Assembly (NCBI RefSeq): GCF_019375475.1
Contig: NZ_JAHXGQ010000011.1
Span: 186,001-250,000, forward strand
DNA: 64,000 nt
Direction: 5' to 3'
Source of the DNA: Saccharothrix obliqua
Lineage (GTDB): Bacteria > Actinomycetota > Actinomycetes > Mycobacteriales > Pseudonocardiaceae
Below are positions 18,002 through 25,943 of this stretch, in pieces. A program made the translations under genes and the position numbers. Below the pieces are notes generated by a model. That model saw nothing but the letters and a program-made list of their open reading frames with translations. It was not told the DNA's origin and made no database searches. Positions within the stretch are counted from its first letter, which is position 1, and every line of letters starts with the position of its first letter.

Positions 18002-18259
18002 ATGGCCGTCTACGAGACCGAGATCCACACCGGCGGCGGGGGCTGGCAGCGGGACCAGGACCTGACCGTGCACATCAGGAACCGGGCAGACGTCGTTCCC
18101 ACCAACGGCGCGCCTCCGACCGGCGCCACGGTCACCTGGAGCAGCCCGCGCGCCGGCAACGGCAGCGTCACCTTCTTCGACGACGGCACGCGATTCGAGG
18201 GCACCGCCCAGTTCCCCAACGAGGGGCCGGTCGGCTACCGGGGCACGCTGCGGCGTTGA
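18002..18259 (+). CDS. Small protein resembling one repeat of OAA-family lectins
   Basis: 85 residues, no signal peptide. The C-terminal part, DDGTRFEGTAQFPNEGPVGY followed by RGTLRR, closely matches the repeat end of Oscillatoria agardhii agglutinin (pattern DG-x-L-x-GT-x-x-Y-x-x-EGPIGFRGTL), and the N terminus (YETEIHTGGGGWQRD) is compatible with the VENQWGG start of that repeat. OAA proteins are high-mannose-binding lectins that normally carry two or more repeats, so a single-repeat version would be unusual. ATG 18002 follows GGGAG; an ATG at 17972 is possible. The similarity is from memory and needs a profile search. Confidence 0.55.
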   Translation: MAVYETEIHTGGGGWQRDQDLTVHIRNRADVVPTNGAPPTGATVTWSSPRAGNGSVTFFDDGTRFEGTAQFPNEGPVGYRGTLRR

Positions 18260-18277
18260 GGCCGTGAACGAAGTCGA

Positions 18278-18297
18278 CGGGGGCCGCGCGGCCCCCG
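18278..18297. terminator. GC-rich palindrome between convergent genes
   Basis: CGGGGGCCGC directly followed by GCGGCCCCCG, a perfect 20-nt palindrome 19 nt after the stop of the OAA-like gene. It lies between that gene and the convergent TetR gene. It probably works as a factor-assisted terminator, since there is no T-run. Confidence 0.6.
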
Positions 18298-18381
18298 CCG
18301 ACTCGGCACCCCGTTTCCAGCGCATCCCGGAGCCGGCCAACCATCGCCGCCGGAGCCGACTGCCGGGGAAGACAGCGCGAT

Positions 18382-19011
18382 TCAGTCACTGGTGGACGTC
18401 CCGTACCGGGCGGCGGTGGTGCGGACGGCCTCGTCGACCACCTGGGCGACGCGTTCGGCGCTCACCTCCCAGCCCGGCACCAGGAGCGTCGGCCAGAAGA
18501 CGTAGTTGGAGATCATGCCCAGGAACTGGGTGGCGGCGAGGTCCACGTCCTCGACCCGCACCGTTCCCGCCTCTTGCTCAGCCAGGAGGTAGCTGCGCAC
18601 GGACTCGAAGTAGGGCATCTTCCCGCGCGAGAACTGCGCATGGGCCAACTCCGGGAACCGCGGCAGCTCGGCGATGACGATCCGGAACAGGTCGGTCATC
18701 CGGGGTCGGCTCAACAGCTCGGCGTAACGGCGACCGATGGCGCTGAGCCCGTCAACGACGTTGCCCGCCGGCGGAAGGCCCTCCTCGTCAGCGGTTGACC
18801 AGGACTCGGTGACGATGGCGTCGAACAGGGCGGCCTTGGTCGGGAACTGCTTGAACAAGGTGGCCCGCGAGACACCCGAGCGCTCCGCGATCCGCGCCAG
18901 CGACGTCCGGTCGTAGCCCAACTCCAGGAACAGCGCGGTCGCGGCCGTCACGATCAGCGCGCGCTTCTCCTGTGCGACGCGCTGGTGGTACGTCGGTGCG
19001 ACGCTGCTCAT
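18382..19011 (-). CDS. TetR-family repressor, probable regulator of the divergent SDR gene
   Basis: 209 residues. The N-terminal helix-turn-helix is standard (ATALFLELGYDRTSLARIAE then RSGVSRATLFKQFPTKAALF); the C-terminal ligand domain (VVDGLSAIGRRYAELLSRPR) belongs to the AcrR/C_7-like group. It is divergent from the SDR gene, with a perfect 9-bp inverted repeat between them at 19,025-19,048. A good -10 box (TATACT, 19,023 down to 19,018) lies only 6 nt before the ATG, so its mRNA is probably leaderless, as is frequent in actinobacteria. Confidence 0.9.
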   Translation of the reverse strand: MSSVAPTYHQRVAQEKRALIVTAATALFLELGYDRTSLARIAERSGVSRATLFKQFPTKAALFDAIVTESWSTADEEGLPPAGNVVDGLSAIGRRYAELLSRPRMTDLFRIVIAELPRFPELAHAQFSRGKMPYFESVRSYLLAEQEAGTVRVEDVDLAATQFLGMISNYVFWPTLLVPGWEVSAERVAQVVDEAVRTTAARYGTSTSD

Positions 19012-19024
19012 GGACCGAGTATAC

Positions 19025-19065
19025 GAGGTGAGTGGCTTGACTCACCTCTGCCGTCACCCTAGTCT
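19025..19065 (+). promoter_or_regulatory. TetR operator and SDR promoter
   Basis: Inverted repeat GAGGTGAGT (19025-19033) / ACTCACCTC (19040-19048), perfect over 9 bp. It covers the -35 box TTGACT (19037-19042) of a promoter whose -10 box is TAGTCT (19060-19065), with 17-nt spacing. Binding here would block transcription of the SDR gene and the divergent repressor gene. Confidence 0.7.
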
Positions 19066-19141
19066 CGAGGCGAGTCACTCGGCTCACCATCGGCCGGCCG
19101 TTCACCGCCGCCCGGCCACCCACGTACCGAAGGAACCTCCG

Positions 19142-19921
19142 ATGAACCGCTTCGACAACCAGACCGTGCTCGTGACCGGTGGGACCGGTGGCCAGGGATC
19201 GAGCCACGTGCGCGCCTTCCACGCGGAGGGGGCGAACGTGGTGATCGGCGACATCGACACCGAACGCGGCGCCGCCCTCGCCGACGAACTGGGGACCCGT
19301 GCCCACTTCACCCACCTCGACGTCACCAGCGAGAGTTCGTGGTCCGCCGCCGTGCTATCCGCCGAGAGCACTTTCGGCACCCTGAACGTGCTCGTCAACA
19401 ACGCGGGCGTCCAGAACCCGCCGGCACCGATCGAGAACACGGACCAGGCCACGTGGTCGCGCATCCTCGACGTCAACCTCACCGGCACCTTCCTCGGCAT
19501 CAAGGTCGCCGCCCCCGCTCTGCGCCGCGCAACAGGGGGAGCCATCGTCAACATCGCCTCGACGGTGGGCATGGGCGGCACGGCGCACTACGCGCCGTAC
19601 GTCGCCAGCAAGTGGGCCGTGCGCGGTCTTACCCGAACGGCAGCGCTCGAACTCGGCCGGGACCACATCCGCGTGAACACCATCCACCCCGGCGTGATCG
19701 CGACCCCCTTCATCCAAGAACCGGCAGCCGGCGCCACCGCGGCGATCGCCGACTTCTACTCACCCGAGCCGTTCGCCATCCCCCGACTCGGAGAGCCGAC
19801 CGACGTCACCCGGCTCCTCCTGTTCCTCACCTCATCAGAGGCGTCGTTCATCACGGGGTCGGAGTACGTCATCGACGGCGGACTCCTCCTCGGTCCCGCC
19901 CTCCAGGCCGAGGCCGCATGA
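19142..19921 (+). CDS. Short-chain dehydrogenase/reductase (SDR)
   Basis: 259 residues, classical SDR length. The NAD(P) motif is TVLVTGGTGGQGSSHVRAF (TGxxxGxG), an acidic residue after beta-2 (VVIGDIDTE) favours NAD(H), and the NNAG motif is present (VLVNNAGVQNPP). The catalytic Ser-Tyr-Lys are in VNIASTVGM and YAPYVASKWAVRGLTR. The C terminus FITGSEYVIDGG is typical. The substrate cannot be assigned. Divergent from and probably repressed by the TetR protein, so it may act on that protein's inducer. Confidence 0.92.
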   Translation: MNRFDNQTVLVTGGTGGQGSSHVRAFHAEGANVVIGDIDTERGAALADELGTRAHFTHLDVTSESSWSAAVLSAESTFGTLNVLVNNAGVQNPPAPIENTDQATWSRILDVNLTGTFLGIKVAAPALRRATGGAIVNIASTVGMGGTAHYAPYVASKWAVRGLTRTAALELGRDHIRVNTIHPGVIATPFIQEPAAGATAAIADFYSPEPFAIPRLGEPTDVTRLLLFLTSSEASFITGSEYVIDGGLLLGPALQAEAA

Positions 19922-20202
19922 GCAGCCCACGACCCGACCGGATGGAACGGTTCCGCATGCGCATCTTCGTCGCTGCCTGATCACATCCAGCGAGCCGGCG
20001 AGATCGCACCCACCGCGGGCACCACGCCGACTCGGCTCGAAGAACGGGCCGACAGTCGGCTGGTGCGCATCGTGTCCACGCAGTCCCCTGCGGGGCAACG
20101 GATGCCCGCGCCAGGCCGTGGCCTGATCAACCGGCAATCGGTTCTTGTACCGATGTTCCTCGAAGGCCGCGTCGTTACGATCAGTATGCAATCGGCGACT
20201 AC

Positions 20203-20991
20203 ATGGACATGTCGAGTCGTGTGGCGCGTACCACGGGCATCGTCGGGTTGGCAGCACTGGTGTTGGTGTGCGCTTGCGGGGCACCTGCCCAACCCGAGCA
20301 GATCACGAGCACACCGCCGGAACCGACGACCTACACCACGCCCAACCCCGAGCCCACCGCCGTGCCGAGCACGGAGGTCGTCACGGACACCCCGCCCAGC
20401 GGGCCGATCCGCATCGGCGGACCCCGGCTCGACGGACGGCCGGACTCGACGAACTGGCCCCTCTTCGAACTCGCCGAGGACCGACCGACCCAGGAGCTGT
20501 GCAGCTACTGGTTCAACCCGTCGTCCGTGGTGACGTCGAACATCCCGTTCACCGTCGTGGATGTCGCGCTGAACAGCAAGCACATCACTCTTGACCAGTC
20601 GCCGAAGCACTGCGTTGACAACGGGGCTGCCGGGACGTGGTCGCAGGGGTGCCGCGGTCGCACGCTTCCACCGTCCGGCGACAGCAACCCGGTGGGCTGC
20701 ACGGTGTCCCAGCGCGCCGTTCATTCCGAGGTGCGCGAAGTCGAGGTTCCCTTGACCTTCACCGCCGAGGCACGGTGCCCGTCCCTGGACGGGGTGCCCT
20801 GCTCGGGTCTGCGCGGCAAGGCGTCGCCGACCCGTGCGAACCCGGTCCTCGTGTCGTTCACCTGGAGCAGGACGCTCACCGTTCGCAGCCTGCCGTGCCG
20901 CGCGGCTGACAAAACCCCCGACGGCACCTGCCCGGTAGCGTCGTCCCCGCCTTCGCCGACGTCGCCGCCGGCCAGCAGGACGAGCAGGTGA
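20203..20991 (+). CDS. Putative lipoprotein of unknown function
   Basis: 262 residues. The N terminus has positive residues, a hydrophobic stretch and a lipobox-like site (ALVLVCAC-GAP), followed by a Pro/Thr-rich linker (about residues 30-70) that would span the cell wall. The rest contains nine or more cysteines (ELCSYWF, KHCVDN, QGCRG, GCTVS, RCPS, PCSG, PCRA, TCPV), suggesting a disulfide-rich extracellular domain I do not recognise. Its stop overlaps the next gene's start by 4 nt (GTGA), so the two are translationally coupled. No strong ribosome binding site precedes the start. Confidence 0.65.
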   Translation: MDMSSRVARTTGIVGLAALVLVCACGAPAQPEQITSTPPEPTTYTTPNPEPTAVPSTEVVTDTPPSGPIRIGGPRLDGRPDSTNWPLFELAEDRPTQELCSYWFNPSSVVTSNIPFTVVDVALNSKHITLDQSPKHCVDNGAAGTWSQGCRGRTLPPSGDSNPVGCTVSQRAVHSEVREVEVPLTFTAEARCPSLDGVPCSGLRGKASPTRANPVLVSFTWSRTLTVRSLPCRAADKTPDGTCPVASSPPSPTSPPASRTSR

Positions 20992-21878
20992 GGCGACCGG
21001 AGCGCGCCGGCAGGCAGGAGTCGAGCACGCTGACGCGCCGGTTGGAGACCTTCGCCGGGATCGCCGCGCCGACCACGGTGCTCACGGCCCTGTTGTTCTA
21101 CTTCGGCTACGTCGCGACCTACGCCCGCTATCAGCACTTCGGCATCGATCTCACGGTGTTGGACCTGACCACCGCCGAGATGCTGCTACTGGGGACCGAG
21201 GTGTTGTTCCCGCCCCTCGCCGGGCTGGTCGTGGTGACCGTCACCGGGTGGGCCGCCCATCGAGGTCTGAGCCGTGCCATGAGCGGGAAGCACCCCGCGA
21301 TCGCCCGAGTCCTGGCCGTCGTCGTCGCGGTGGCCGGTGCGGCGTCGTTCGCCAGGGGTGTGGTCGGTGTGCTGTGGCCGGCCATGGCCCGCTACGAGTT
21401 CCCCGGCACCACACCGATCACGTTCGGGTTCGGCCTTCCGCTCGTGGCCTACGGCGTGTGGCTGCTCCGTTCGATCAGCCCACCCGGACGGCGCCGCCGG
21501 AGACGTGGGCAGGGCGTGGTGCGTGCCGCACTGGCCGGATCGGTCGTGCTGGGCCTGTTCTGGGCGACCAACGCGTTCGCGGGCGCCTACGGGCGGGGAC
21601 GGGCCGTCGACACGGCCTCCGAACTGGTGACCCGCCCCGGTGTGGTCCTCGACACCGAGGAACGGCTGTACCTCGCGGTTCCCGGCGTGACCGAGACCGT
21701 GCTGCCCGCTGCGGACGGGCAGAAGTTCAAGTACCGCTACCGGGGCCTGCACCTGCTCACCGAAGCCGGCGGCCGGCTGTACCTCGTCCCGGCCACCTGG
21801 TCCGGCCGCGCCGCGACCGTCGTCAAGCCCTACGACGGGTCCGTGCGGGTGCAGTTCCTGCCCGGCCCACCAACGTGA
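20988..21878 (+). CDS. Multi-pass membrane protein coupled to the upstream lipoprotein
   Basis: 296 residues with about five membrane segments (for example APTTVLTALLFYFGYVATYA, VLFPPLAGLVVVTVTGWA, VLAVVVAVAGAASFARGVVG, LVAYGVWLLR, AGSVVLGLFWATNAFAG) and a ~90-residue soluble C terminus (DTEERLYLAVPGVTETVLPA). The family is not recognised. It starts at GTG 20988, inside the preceding stop codon. The pair could form a surface complex (inference). Confidence 0.7.
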   Translation: MRRPERAGRQESSTLTRRLETFAGIAAPTTVLTALLFYFGYVATYARYQHFGIDLTVLDLTTAEMLLLGTEVLFPPLAGLVVVTVTGWAAHRGLSRAMSGKHPAIARVLAVVVAVAGAASFARGVVGVLWPAMARYEFPGTTPITFGFGLPLVAYGVWLLRSISPPGRRRRRRGQGVVRAALAGSVVLGLFWATNAFAGAYGRGRAVDTASELVTRPGVVLDTEERLYLAVPGVTETVLPAADGQKFKYRYRGLHLLTEAGGRLYLVPATWSGRAATVVKPYDGSVRVQFLPGPPT

Positions 21879-21943
21879 GGTAACACACCGCGTGTAATGG
21901 TCGACGGTCAGTGTGAACGCGATGCCGACGTTGGGAGTCCCCG

Positions 21944-22150
21944 ATGGCGAACACCGGCCCGGACGAATCGGACGGCGTCGAACTCCCGGACCCGATCGTC
22001 ACCCCGCCCGGAGCACTGGGCGACGAACCCGCGCGCACCCACGGCGACGGAGCGACGGCTCCCGCCCCGGGCCGTTCCCACGGCGAGACCTCGCACTCAC
22101 CCGGAGTCGTGGAGACCGACACCCCGGAGGGACGAGCGGCATGGGCCTGA
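21944..22150 (+). CDS. Small acidic, disordered protein of unknown function
   Basis: 68 residues, rich in Asp, Glu, Pro, Gly and Thr (ANTGPDESDGVELPDPIV ... PGVVETDTPEGRAAWA), with no hydrophobic core and therefore probably disordered. A GGGAG motif 6 nt before the ATG supports translation. Its last 10 nt overlap the start of the DUF1036-like gene, which suggests an operon. The function is unknown. Confidence 0.5.
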   Translation: MANTGPDESDGVELPDPIVTPPGALGDEPARTHGDGATAPAPGRSHGETSHSPGVVETDTPEGRAAWA

Positions 22151-22488
22151 CCATCCGCAACAGGTACAGCTCGCGCGTCTACGTCGCGATCGGCTTCTCC
22201 GACGACTCGTGCCCCGACAACACCGGCCCGCACATCATCGGGTGGTGGGGCATCGACCCCGGCGGCCAGGCCCTGGTCTACGCCAACGACGTCAACCAGT
22301 ACAGCCCGATGTGGTTCTACCTGGCCGAGGCTGCCAACGGCGCGGTGTGGAACGGGCCGTACGTCGCCCGAGTACCGGACACGGCCTTCAACCGGTGCTG
22401 GCGACCGGAAGCCGACGGCCGACCACGGGGCTTCCGCGAACTCTTCGTCGGTGACAACGAGGACTTCACCCTCAACCTCGTCGGCTGA
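22141..22488 (+). CDS. DUF1036-like small protein
   Basis: 115 residues. LTIRNRYSSRVYVAIGFSDD followed by GWWGIDPGGQALVYANDVNQ and MWFYLAEAANGAVWNG has the layout I associate with DUF1036, a small beta-sandwich of unknown role found in many bacteria. No signal peptide is visible on this start. It overlaps the small acidic gene by 10 nt. The C terminus (FRELFVGDNEDFTLNLVG) is intact. Confidence 0.6.
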   Translation: MGLTIRNRYSSRVYVAIGFSDDSCPDNTGPHIIGWWGIDPGGQALVYANDVNQYSPMWFYLAEAANGAVWNGPYVARVPDTAFNRCWRPEADGRPRGFRELFVGDNEDFTLNLVG

Positions 22489-22814
22489 CCCCCTCCACCC
22501 CGGCCGGGTCCGCGGTGAACCCGAGGTGTCGGGCGTGGGTGTGCCGCGGCGGCTTCGGGACCATGGTCGATTCTCGTTGTTCGGCGGTCGATTCGGGGAG
22601 AGCGAGTGAGACCGGCTGAGGCTGTGGTCTCCGATGGCGACGCGACCAGCGCCACCGACCCGCTGCCTCTTCGCTGCCGAGAACGCCCTCGTGCGGTGGC
22701 GGGCCGCCAACCGCTCCAACGAGCGGGTCAACCGCTGGTGGTTCCCACGTTTGCGGTGATCGTCGGAACCGGTGGGTTGCGGCTGCGGGTGGCGGGGCCG
22801 GGCAGGCAGGTAGC
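22489..22814. other. Intergenic region, no gene supported
   Basis: Between the DUF1036-like gene and the AfsR relic. Minus-strand frames here contain no recognisable AfsR sequence. Only unremarkable GC-rich sequence is seen. Confidence 0.4.
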
Positions 22815-23160
22815 GGCGTCCAGGGCCACGTGCGTCAACGGTGCGGGCGATGATCGACAAGGCGAGCGGTGGCCCTCCGGTCCCGGCCGGCACCGGGATG
22901 ACCACCGTTGTGGCGTCTTCGGTCGTCGCGGAGGCCAGGGCGGTGGTCAGCGCCGCGAGTTGTTCGGCGCGGCCGGTGAACAGCCTGGGCGGGGCAGGCA
23001 GTTGACGCGGAACCGCCGGTGCCGCGGCGGCAGCTCTTGGTGTGGACATGGTGGCCAGGTCGGAGTTGAGGGTGCGCCGGTACAGGTCCTGGAGGCGGGG
23101 CCGGGTGCCCAGCTCCTCGACCAGTCGTTCCCGCATCCGCCGGTAGTGCTCCCGCCGGCG
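22815..23160 (-). pseudogene. Remnant of an AfsR/SARP regulator with an internal deletion
   Basis: The minus-strand reading REHYRRMRERLVEELGTRP is the end of a BTAD domain; PRQLPAPPRLFTGRAEQLAA is the conserved linker into NB-ARC. The sequence then enters the P-loop region (VVIPVPAGTGG) but jumps directly to PPLALSIIARTVDARG, which in the intact paralogues follows ~180 residues later (GGHPLALSITART). The Walker A lysine, the rest of NB-ARC and all TPRs are gone, as is the N-terminal DNA-binding domain. Confidence 0.8.
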
Positions 23161-23459
23161 ACGTGGGCGGTCACCTCACCCGGCAAACCCACCGCCATGC
23201 CCGTCGCCCTCTTCGAACTCCGGATCCCCGTCGAGCAGCAGGGATGGCGCGCACACCGGACCAATGCGCCGACCTCGCCGAGGGTCCACACGAACGGCCG
23301 ACGAGCATCGCGGACTCCTACGAGACGCCGCTCCACGCCAGCTCGTTTCACAGTCCCGACTGCGCGTTGTTGAGGCGGTCGAACCCCTCAACGGTTCTGG
23401 CGACGGGTGTGGGCGGGGGCAAGCCCGACGATCCGAGTGCTCGGGAATCCTCCGGGAAG
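23161..23459. other. Intergenic region, no gene supported
   Basis: A junction between the AfsR relic and the integrase relic. Several short frames are open on both strands, but no domain is seen. Likely rearranged DNA. Confidence 0.4.
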
Positions 23460-23546
23460 GCCCGGCGGGTCCAGTTGGAGCACCGGATGAAGGGCATCGC
23501 GCGGATCTACCGCCATGTGACGAGCGCCATGCAAGGGACGCGGTAA
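23460..23546 (+). pseudogene. C-terminal remnant of a tyrosine-type integrase
   Basis: The reading LEHRMKGIARIYRHVTSAMQ matches the end of actinobacterial phage/ICE integrases (pattern LGH-x-x-x-GI-x-x-x-Y-x-HVT-x-x-M), which includes the catalytic His and Tyr. Nothing of the rest of the protein is found upstream. It lies 120 nt from the tRNA cluster, the usual neighbourhood for such genes. Confidence 0.6.
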
Positions 23547-23617
23547 GCGTCTTCCGAGACGGCAGAGTCTCGGAGATGTCCCCGGATCCTCTCCGCTGAT
23601 CTTGTTCAACAAGCAGA

Positions 23618-23648
23618 AAGCCCGGCCTCAAGATCGAGGACCGGGCTT
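23618..23648 (-). terminator. Terminator of the tRNA operon
   Basis: On the minus strand AAGCCCGG pairs with CCGGGCTT, extended by a CCTC/GAGG stem with one bulge, followed by TTTCTGC. It stands 19 nt after the 3' end of tRNA-Val, the last gene of the cluster. Confidence 0.75.
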
Positions 23649-23666
23649 CTGACCTGCGTACTTCGG

Positions 23667-23741
<75 letters not shown>

Positions 23742-23742
23742 G

Positions 23743-23814
23743 AGGCGGAGACGGGAATCGAACCCGTGTACAGGGCTTTGCAGGCCCTTGCCTAAGCCAC
23801 TCGGCCACTCCGCC
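23743..23814 (-). tRNA. tRNA-Cys (anticodon GCA)
   Basis: Acceptor GGCGGAG/CTCCGCC with discriminator U, the identity base for Cys; anticodon loop CTGCAAA; T-loop GGTTCGATTCC. No encoded CCA. One nucleotide separates it from tRNA-Val. Confidence 0.97.
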
Positions 23815-23870
23815 GGTTTCCTGAAGGCTAGCACCAGGAAGCTGGCCTGAGCCCAAGGGGCCCCCTGCCG

Positions 23871-23943
23871 AGCGGATGACGAGACTCGAACTCGCGACCC
23901 TCACCTTGGCAAGGTGATGCGCTACCAACTGCGCTACATCCGC
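23871..23943 (-). tRNA. tRNA-Gly (anticodon GCC)
   Basis: Acceptor GCGGATG/CATCCGC with discriminator U; anticodon loop TTGCCAA; T-loop AGTTCGAGTCT. First gene of the minus-strand Gly-Cys-Val cluster, an arrangement common in actinobacteria. Confidence 0.97.
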
Positions 23944-24091
23944 ATACCCCGTGGATTTCCGGAACTTATCGGCCCTTTTGGGGCCGGGGCGTTCCGGTCT
24001 TCCCCGGTGCGAGAGGAACTTTATTACATCACCCACCGCGGGATCAAATCGGGGGTCCCCACGACCCCCGGCAGGCCCGCTACCTGGGCTT

Positions 24092-24517
24092 TCAGGTCAG
24101 GTCGTTGGAGATCAGGTGGGTCAACGCCTCGTCCACGTCCACCCACAGGTGCTCGTTGCCGGGCACCACGACGTCGTACGTGCGGTCGAGGAAGTCCGCC
24201 AGCTCCTGGGCCGACGCCTCGAACATGGCGTGCCCGGACGGCGAGCTGAGTTCGATCACGACGACCTCCGGGTCGTCGGCCGCGGGGCGGATCCGGACGT
24301 CGCCGTCGCCGGCGTCGGCGATCAGGCCGTCGGCGAGCAGGTCGCGGGCGAACACCCACTCGACCCAGCCGGCCCGGCCGGTGCGGAAGGCGGCCACCAC
24401 CGCGTACGGGTCTTTCGTGTCATAACGAAGCTCCACCTGCACCGGGACGGCAGGCGTCCTGGGTGCCAGCAGGTCGAAGACCGCTGTTGAGCGGAGCGTC
24501 ACGTGGTCATTGCGCAT
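24092..24517 (-). CDS. SsgA/SsgB-family sporulation and cell-division regulator
   Basis: 141 residues. The family core is complete: VQVELRYDTKDPYAVVAAF, RTGRAGWVEWVFARDLLADG, GDGDVRIRP, VVIELSSPSGHAMFEA and ELADFLDRTYDVV. SsgA-like proteins occur only in morphologically complex actinomycetes; SsgB recruits FtsZ to division sites during sporulation. This copy, next to the Gly-Cys-Val tRNA cluster, most resembles the SsgB type found outside Streptomyces, but the paralogue assignment is an inference. GAGGG lies 8 nt before the ATG. Confidence 0.92.
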   Translation of the reverse strand: MRNDHVTLRSTAVFDLLAPRTPAVPVQVELRYDTKDPYAVVAAFRTGRAGWVEWVFARDLLADGLIADAGDGDVRIRPAADDPEVVVIELSSPSGHAMFEASAQELADFLDRTYDVVVPGNEHLWVDVDEALTHLISNDLT

Positions 24518-25001
24518 CGTCGTTACCCTCTTCTCCCTTCCGGTCCAGGAAACGACCGAGTTCGCCAGTTGTGACGGGTATGTGGCGAGGAACGCTCGAC
24601 ACCGGGTGGATTATCACCCGATCGGGGCCGCGAAACTCCACTGGGCTACCACCTCGTCGCGTTGCGTGTCCGCCAGATCCGGGCCGCACCACATCTTGCT
24701 GGGTTCGACCTGCACCCGGTACCCGCCGTTGCGCGAATGTTGGACGCGAGGACATCTCCGACGGCTGACGCGCTCGCCCCGGGGTCCTGTACGCCTGGCC
24801 CTCCCACTCCGTCGCGCGGTGGGTTGAGCGCCCACCTGTTCGGCTGCGGGCAGTGCCGTTGAACGGTTCGGGCCACCGAAGAGGTGGCCGTGATCGATTT
24901 GCGCTTACGTCCCGTGGGCACCCCGGAAGCCGTGTCGCTGGCGACGTCAGCAGCACGGAGCAGGTTGAGATCGTCAGGGCCATGTGGGCGCGTCATGAGA
25001 G
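24518..25001. other. Divergent intergenic region with promoters of the ssgB-like and TIGR02611 genes
   Basis: 484 nt without a supported gene. It must hold the promoters for both flanking divergent genes. I find no convincing -10/-35 pair, hairpin or riboswitch by eye. Open frames here lack any recognisable domain. Confidence 0.5.
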
Positions 25002-25442
25002 ATGATGGGGGACATGACCGCGGAGCAGCGCGAAGAGGCAGTCGAACCCACCGGCCTCCGCCACCGGTTCCGCCGCAACCCGGCCCTGAACCTGACCTAC
25101 CGCGTCGGTGTCGGCGTGGTGGGCGGGTTGGTGCTGCTCGGCGGCATCCTGATGATCCCGTACCCCGGGCCGGGTTGGCTGGTCGTCTTCGCCGGCCTGG
25201 CGATCCTGGCGACCGAGTTCGCGTGGGCGGGCCGGCTGCTGCGGTTCGCCAAGCGCTACTACGACGCCTGGGTGGCGTGGCTCAAGCGGCAGAACGTCCT
25301 GGTGAAGGCCCTGGTCCTCTCCGCGACCGCCCTGGTGGTCGCCGCGACCTGCTGGCTGCTCGGGGCGTTCGCGCTGGTCGGGGGCTGGTTCGGGCTGGAG
25401 TGGCCCTGGCTGGGGAGCCCGATTTTTGGATCCCGGGGTTGA
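25002..25442 (+). CDS. TIGR02611-type transmembrane protein (PGPGW motif)
   Basis: 146 residues with two N-terminal membrane segments around the diagnostic motif MIPYPGPGWLVVFAGLAIL, followed by ATEFAWAGRLLRFAKRYYD, then two further segments (LVKALVLSATALVVAATCWL, GAFALVGGWFGLE). This small actinobacterial family has no known function and is often found close to the ssgB-like gene and tRNA-Val. Start codons at 25002, 25005 and 25014 are all in frame; none has an ideal ribosome site. Confidence 0.85.
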   Translation: MMGDMTAEQREEAVEPTGLRHRFRRNPALNLTYRVGVGVVGGLVLLGGILMIPYPGPGWLVVFAGLAILATEFAWAGRLLRFAKRYYDAWVAWLKRQNVLVKALVLSATALVVAATCWLLGAFALVGGWFGLEWPWLGSPIFGSRG

Positions 25443-25493
25443 TGTTGTAAGGTATGGACACACCGCGAGAGCGGCGGAAAGAGAACTGAATAC

Positions 25494-25565
25494 GGGCGAT
25501 TAGCTCAGCGGGAGAGCGCTTCGTTCACACCGAAGAGGTCACAGGTTCGATCCCTGTATCGCCCA
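25494..25565 (+). tRNA. tRNA-Val (anticodon CAC)
   Basis: Acceptor GGGCGAT/ATCGCCC, D-arm AGCTCAGCGGGAGAGC, anticodon loop TTCACAC, T-loop GGTTCGATCCC. CCA is not encoded. An integrase relic lies 118 nt past its 3' end, so it has probably served as an attachment site. Confidence 0.97.
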
Positions 25566-25682
25566 CAGTGTGTTATTCCAGGTCAGCGGCTCGTAGACGG
25601 ACATCGTCTGCGGGCCGCTGATCGTTGTGGGGAGCAATTCGGGAGCGGATGATCTTGGCCACACTTCTATTTACGAAGGTGG

Positions 25683-25943
25683 TCATGGTGTTGTGCTCCC
25701 TGCTTGCTCCCAGCGGTGTTGGAGTGCGGTGACCATGGTGTCGATCATGGGTCGGGTGACGTGGAGTAGACGCCCATGACGCCGTGGAACTCGTGGCCGA
25801 TGCGTTTGTGCTGGAGGACTTCGGGGACGCCGTCTTCGATGAGCCAGATTTGTGGGTGTCGCGCGGGTCGTGGAAGTGCATGTCGGGGTTGATGCGCGGA
25901 CGGTCGGTGGCGGTGTCGCCGTGTAGGGCGGCCAGCCAGACCG
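25683..25943 (-). pseudogene. Frameshifted C-terminal part of a tyrosine integrase
   Basis: Minus-strand fragments in consecutive frames: INPDMHFHDPRDTHKS (degraded HDLRHTH box, catalytic R-x-x-H region), then IEDGVPEVLQHKRIGHEFHG with VMGVYST, then HVTRPMIDTMVTALQHRWEQ. Together they give the C-terminal catalytic part of an actinobacterial ICE/AICE integrase with at least two frameshifts and a His-to-Asp change in the R-H-T-H box. Its left end points at tRNA-Val(CAC), as for an integrated element. The N-terminal half is replaced by aldo/keto reductase sequence. Confidence 0.8.
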
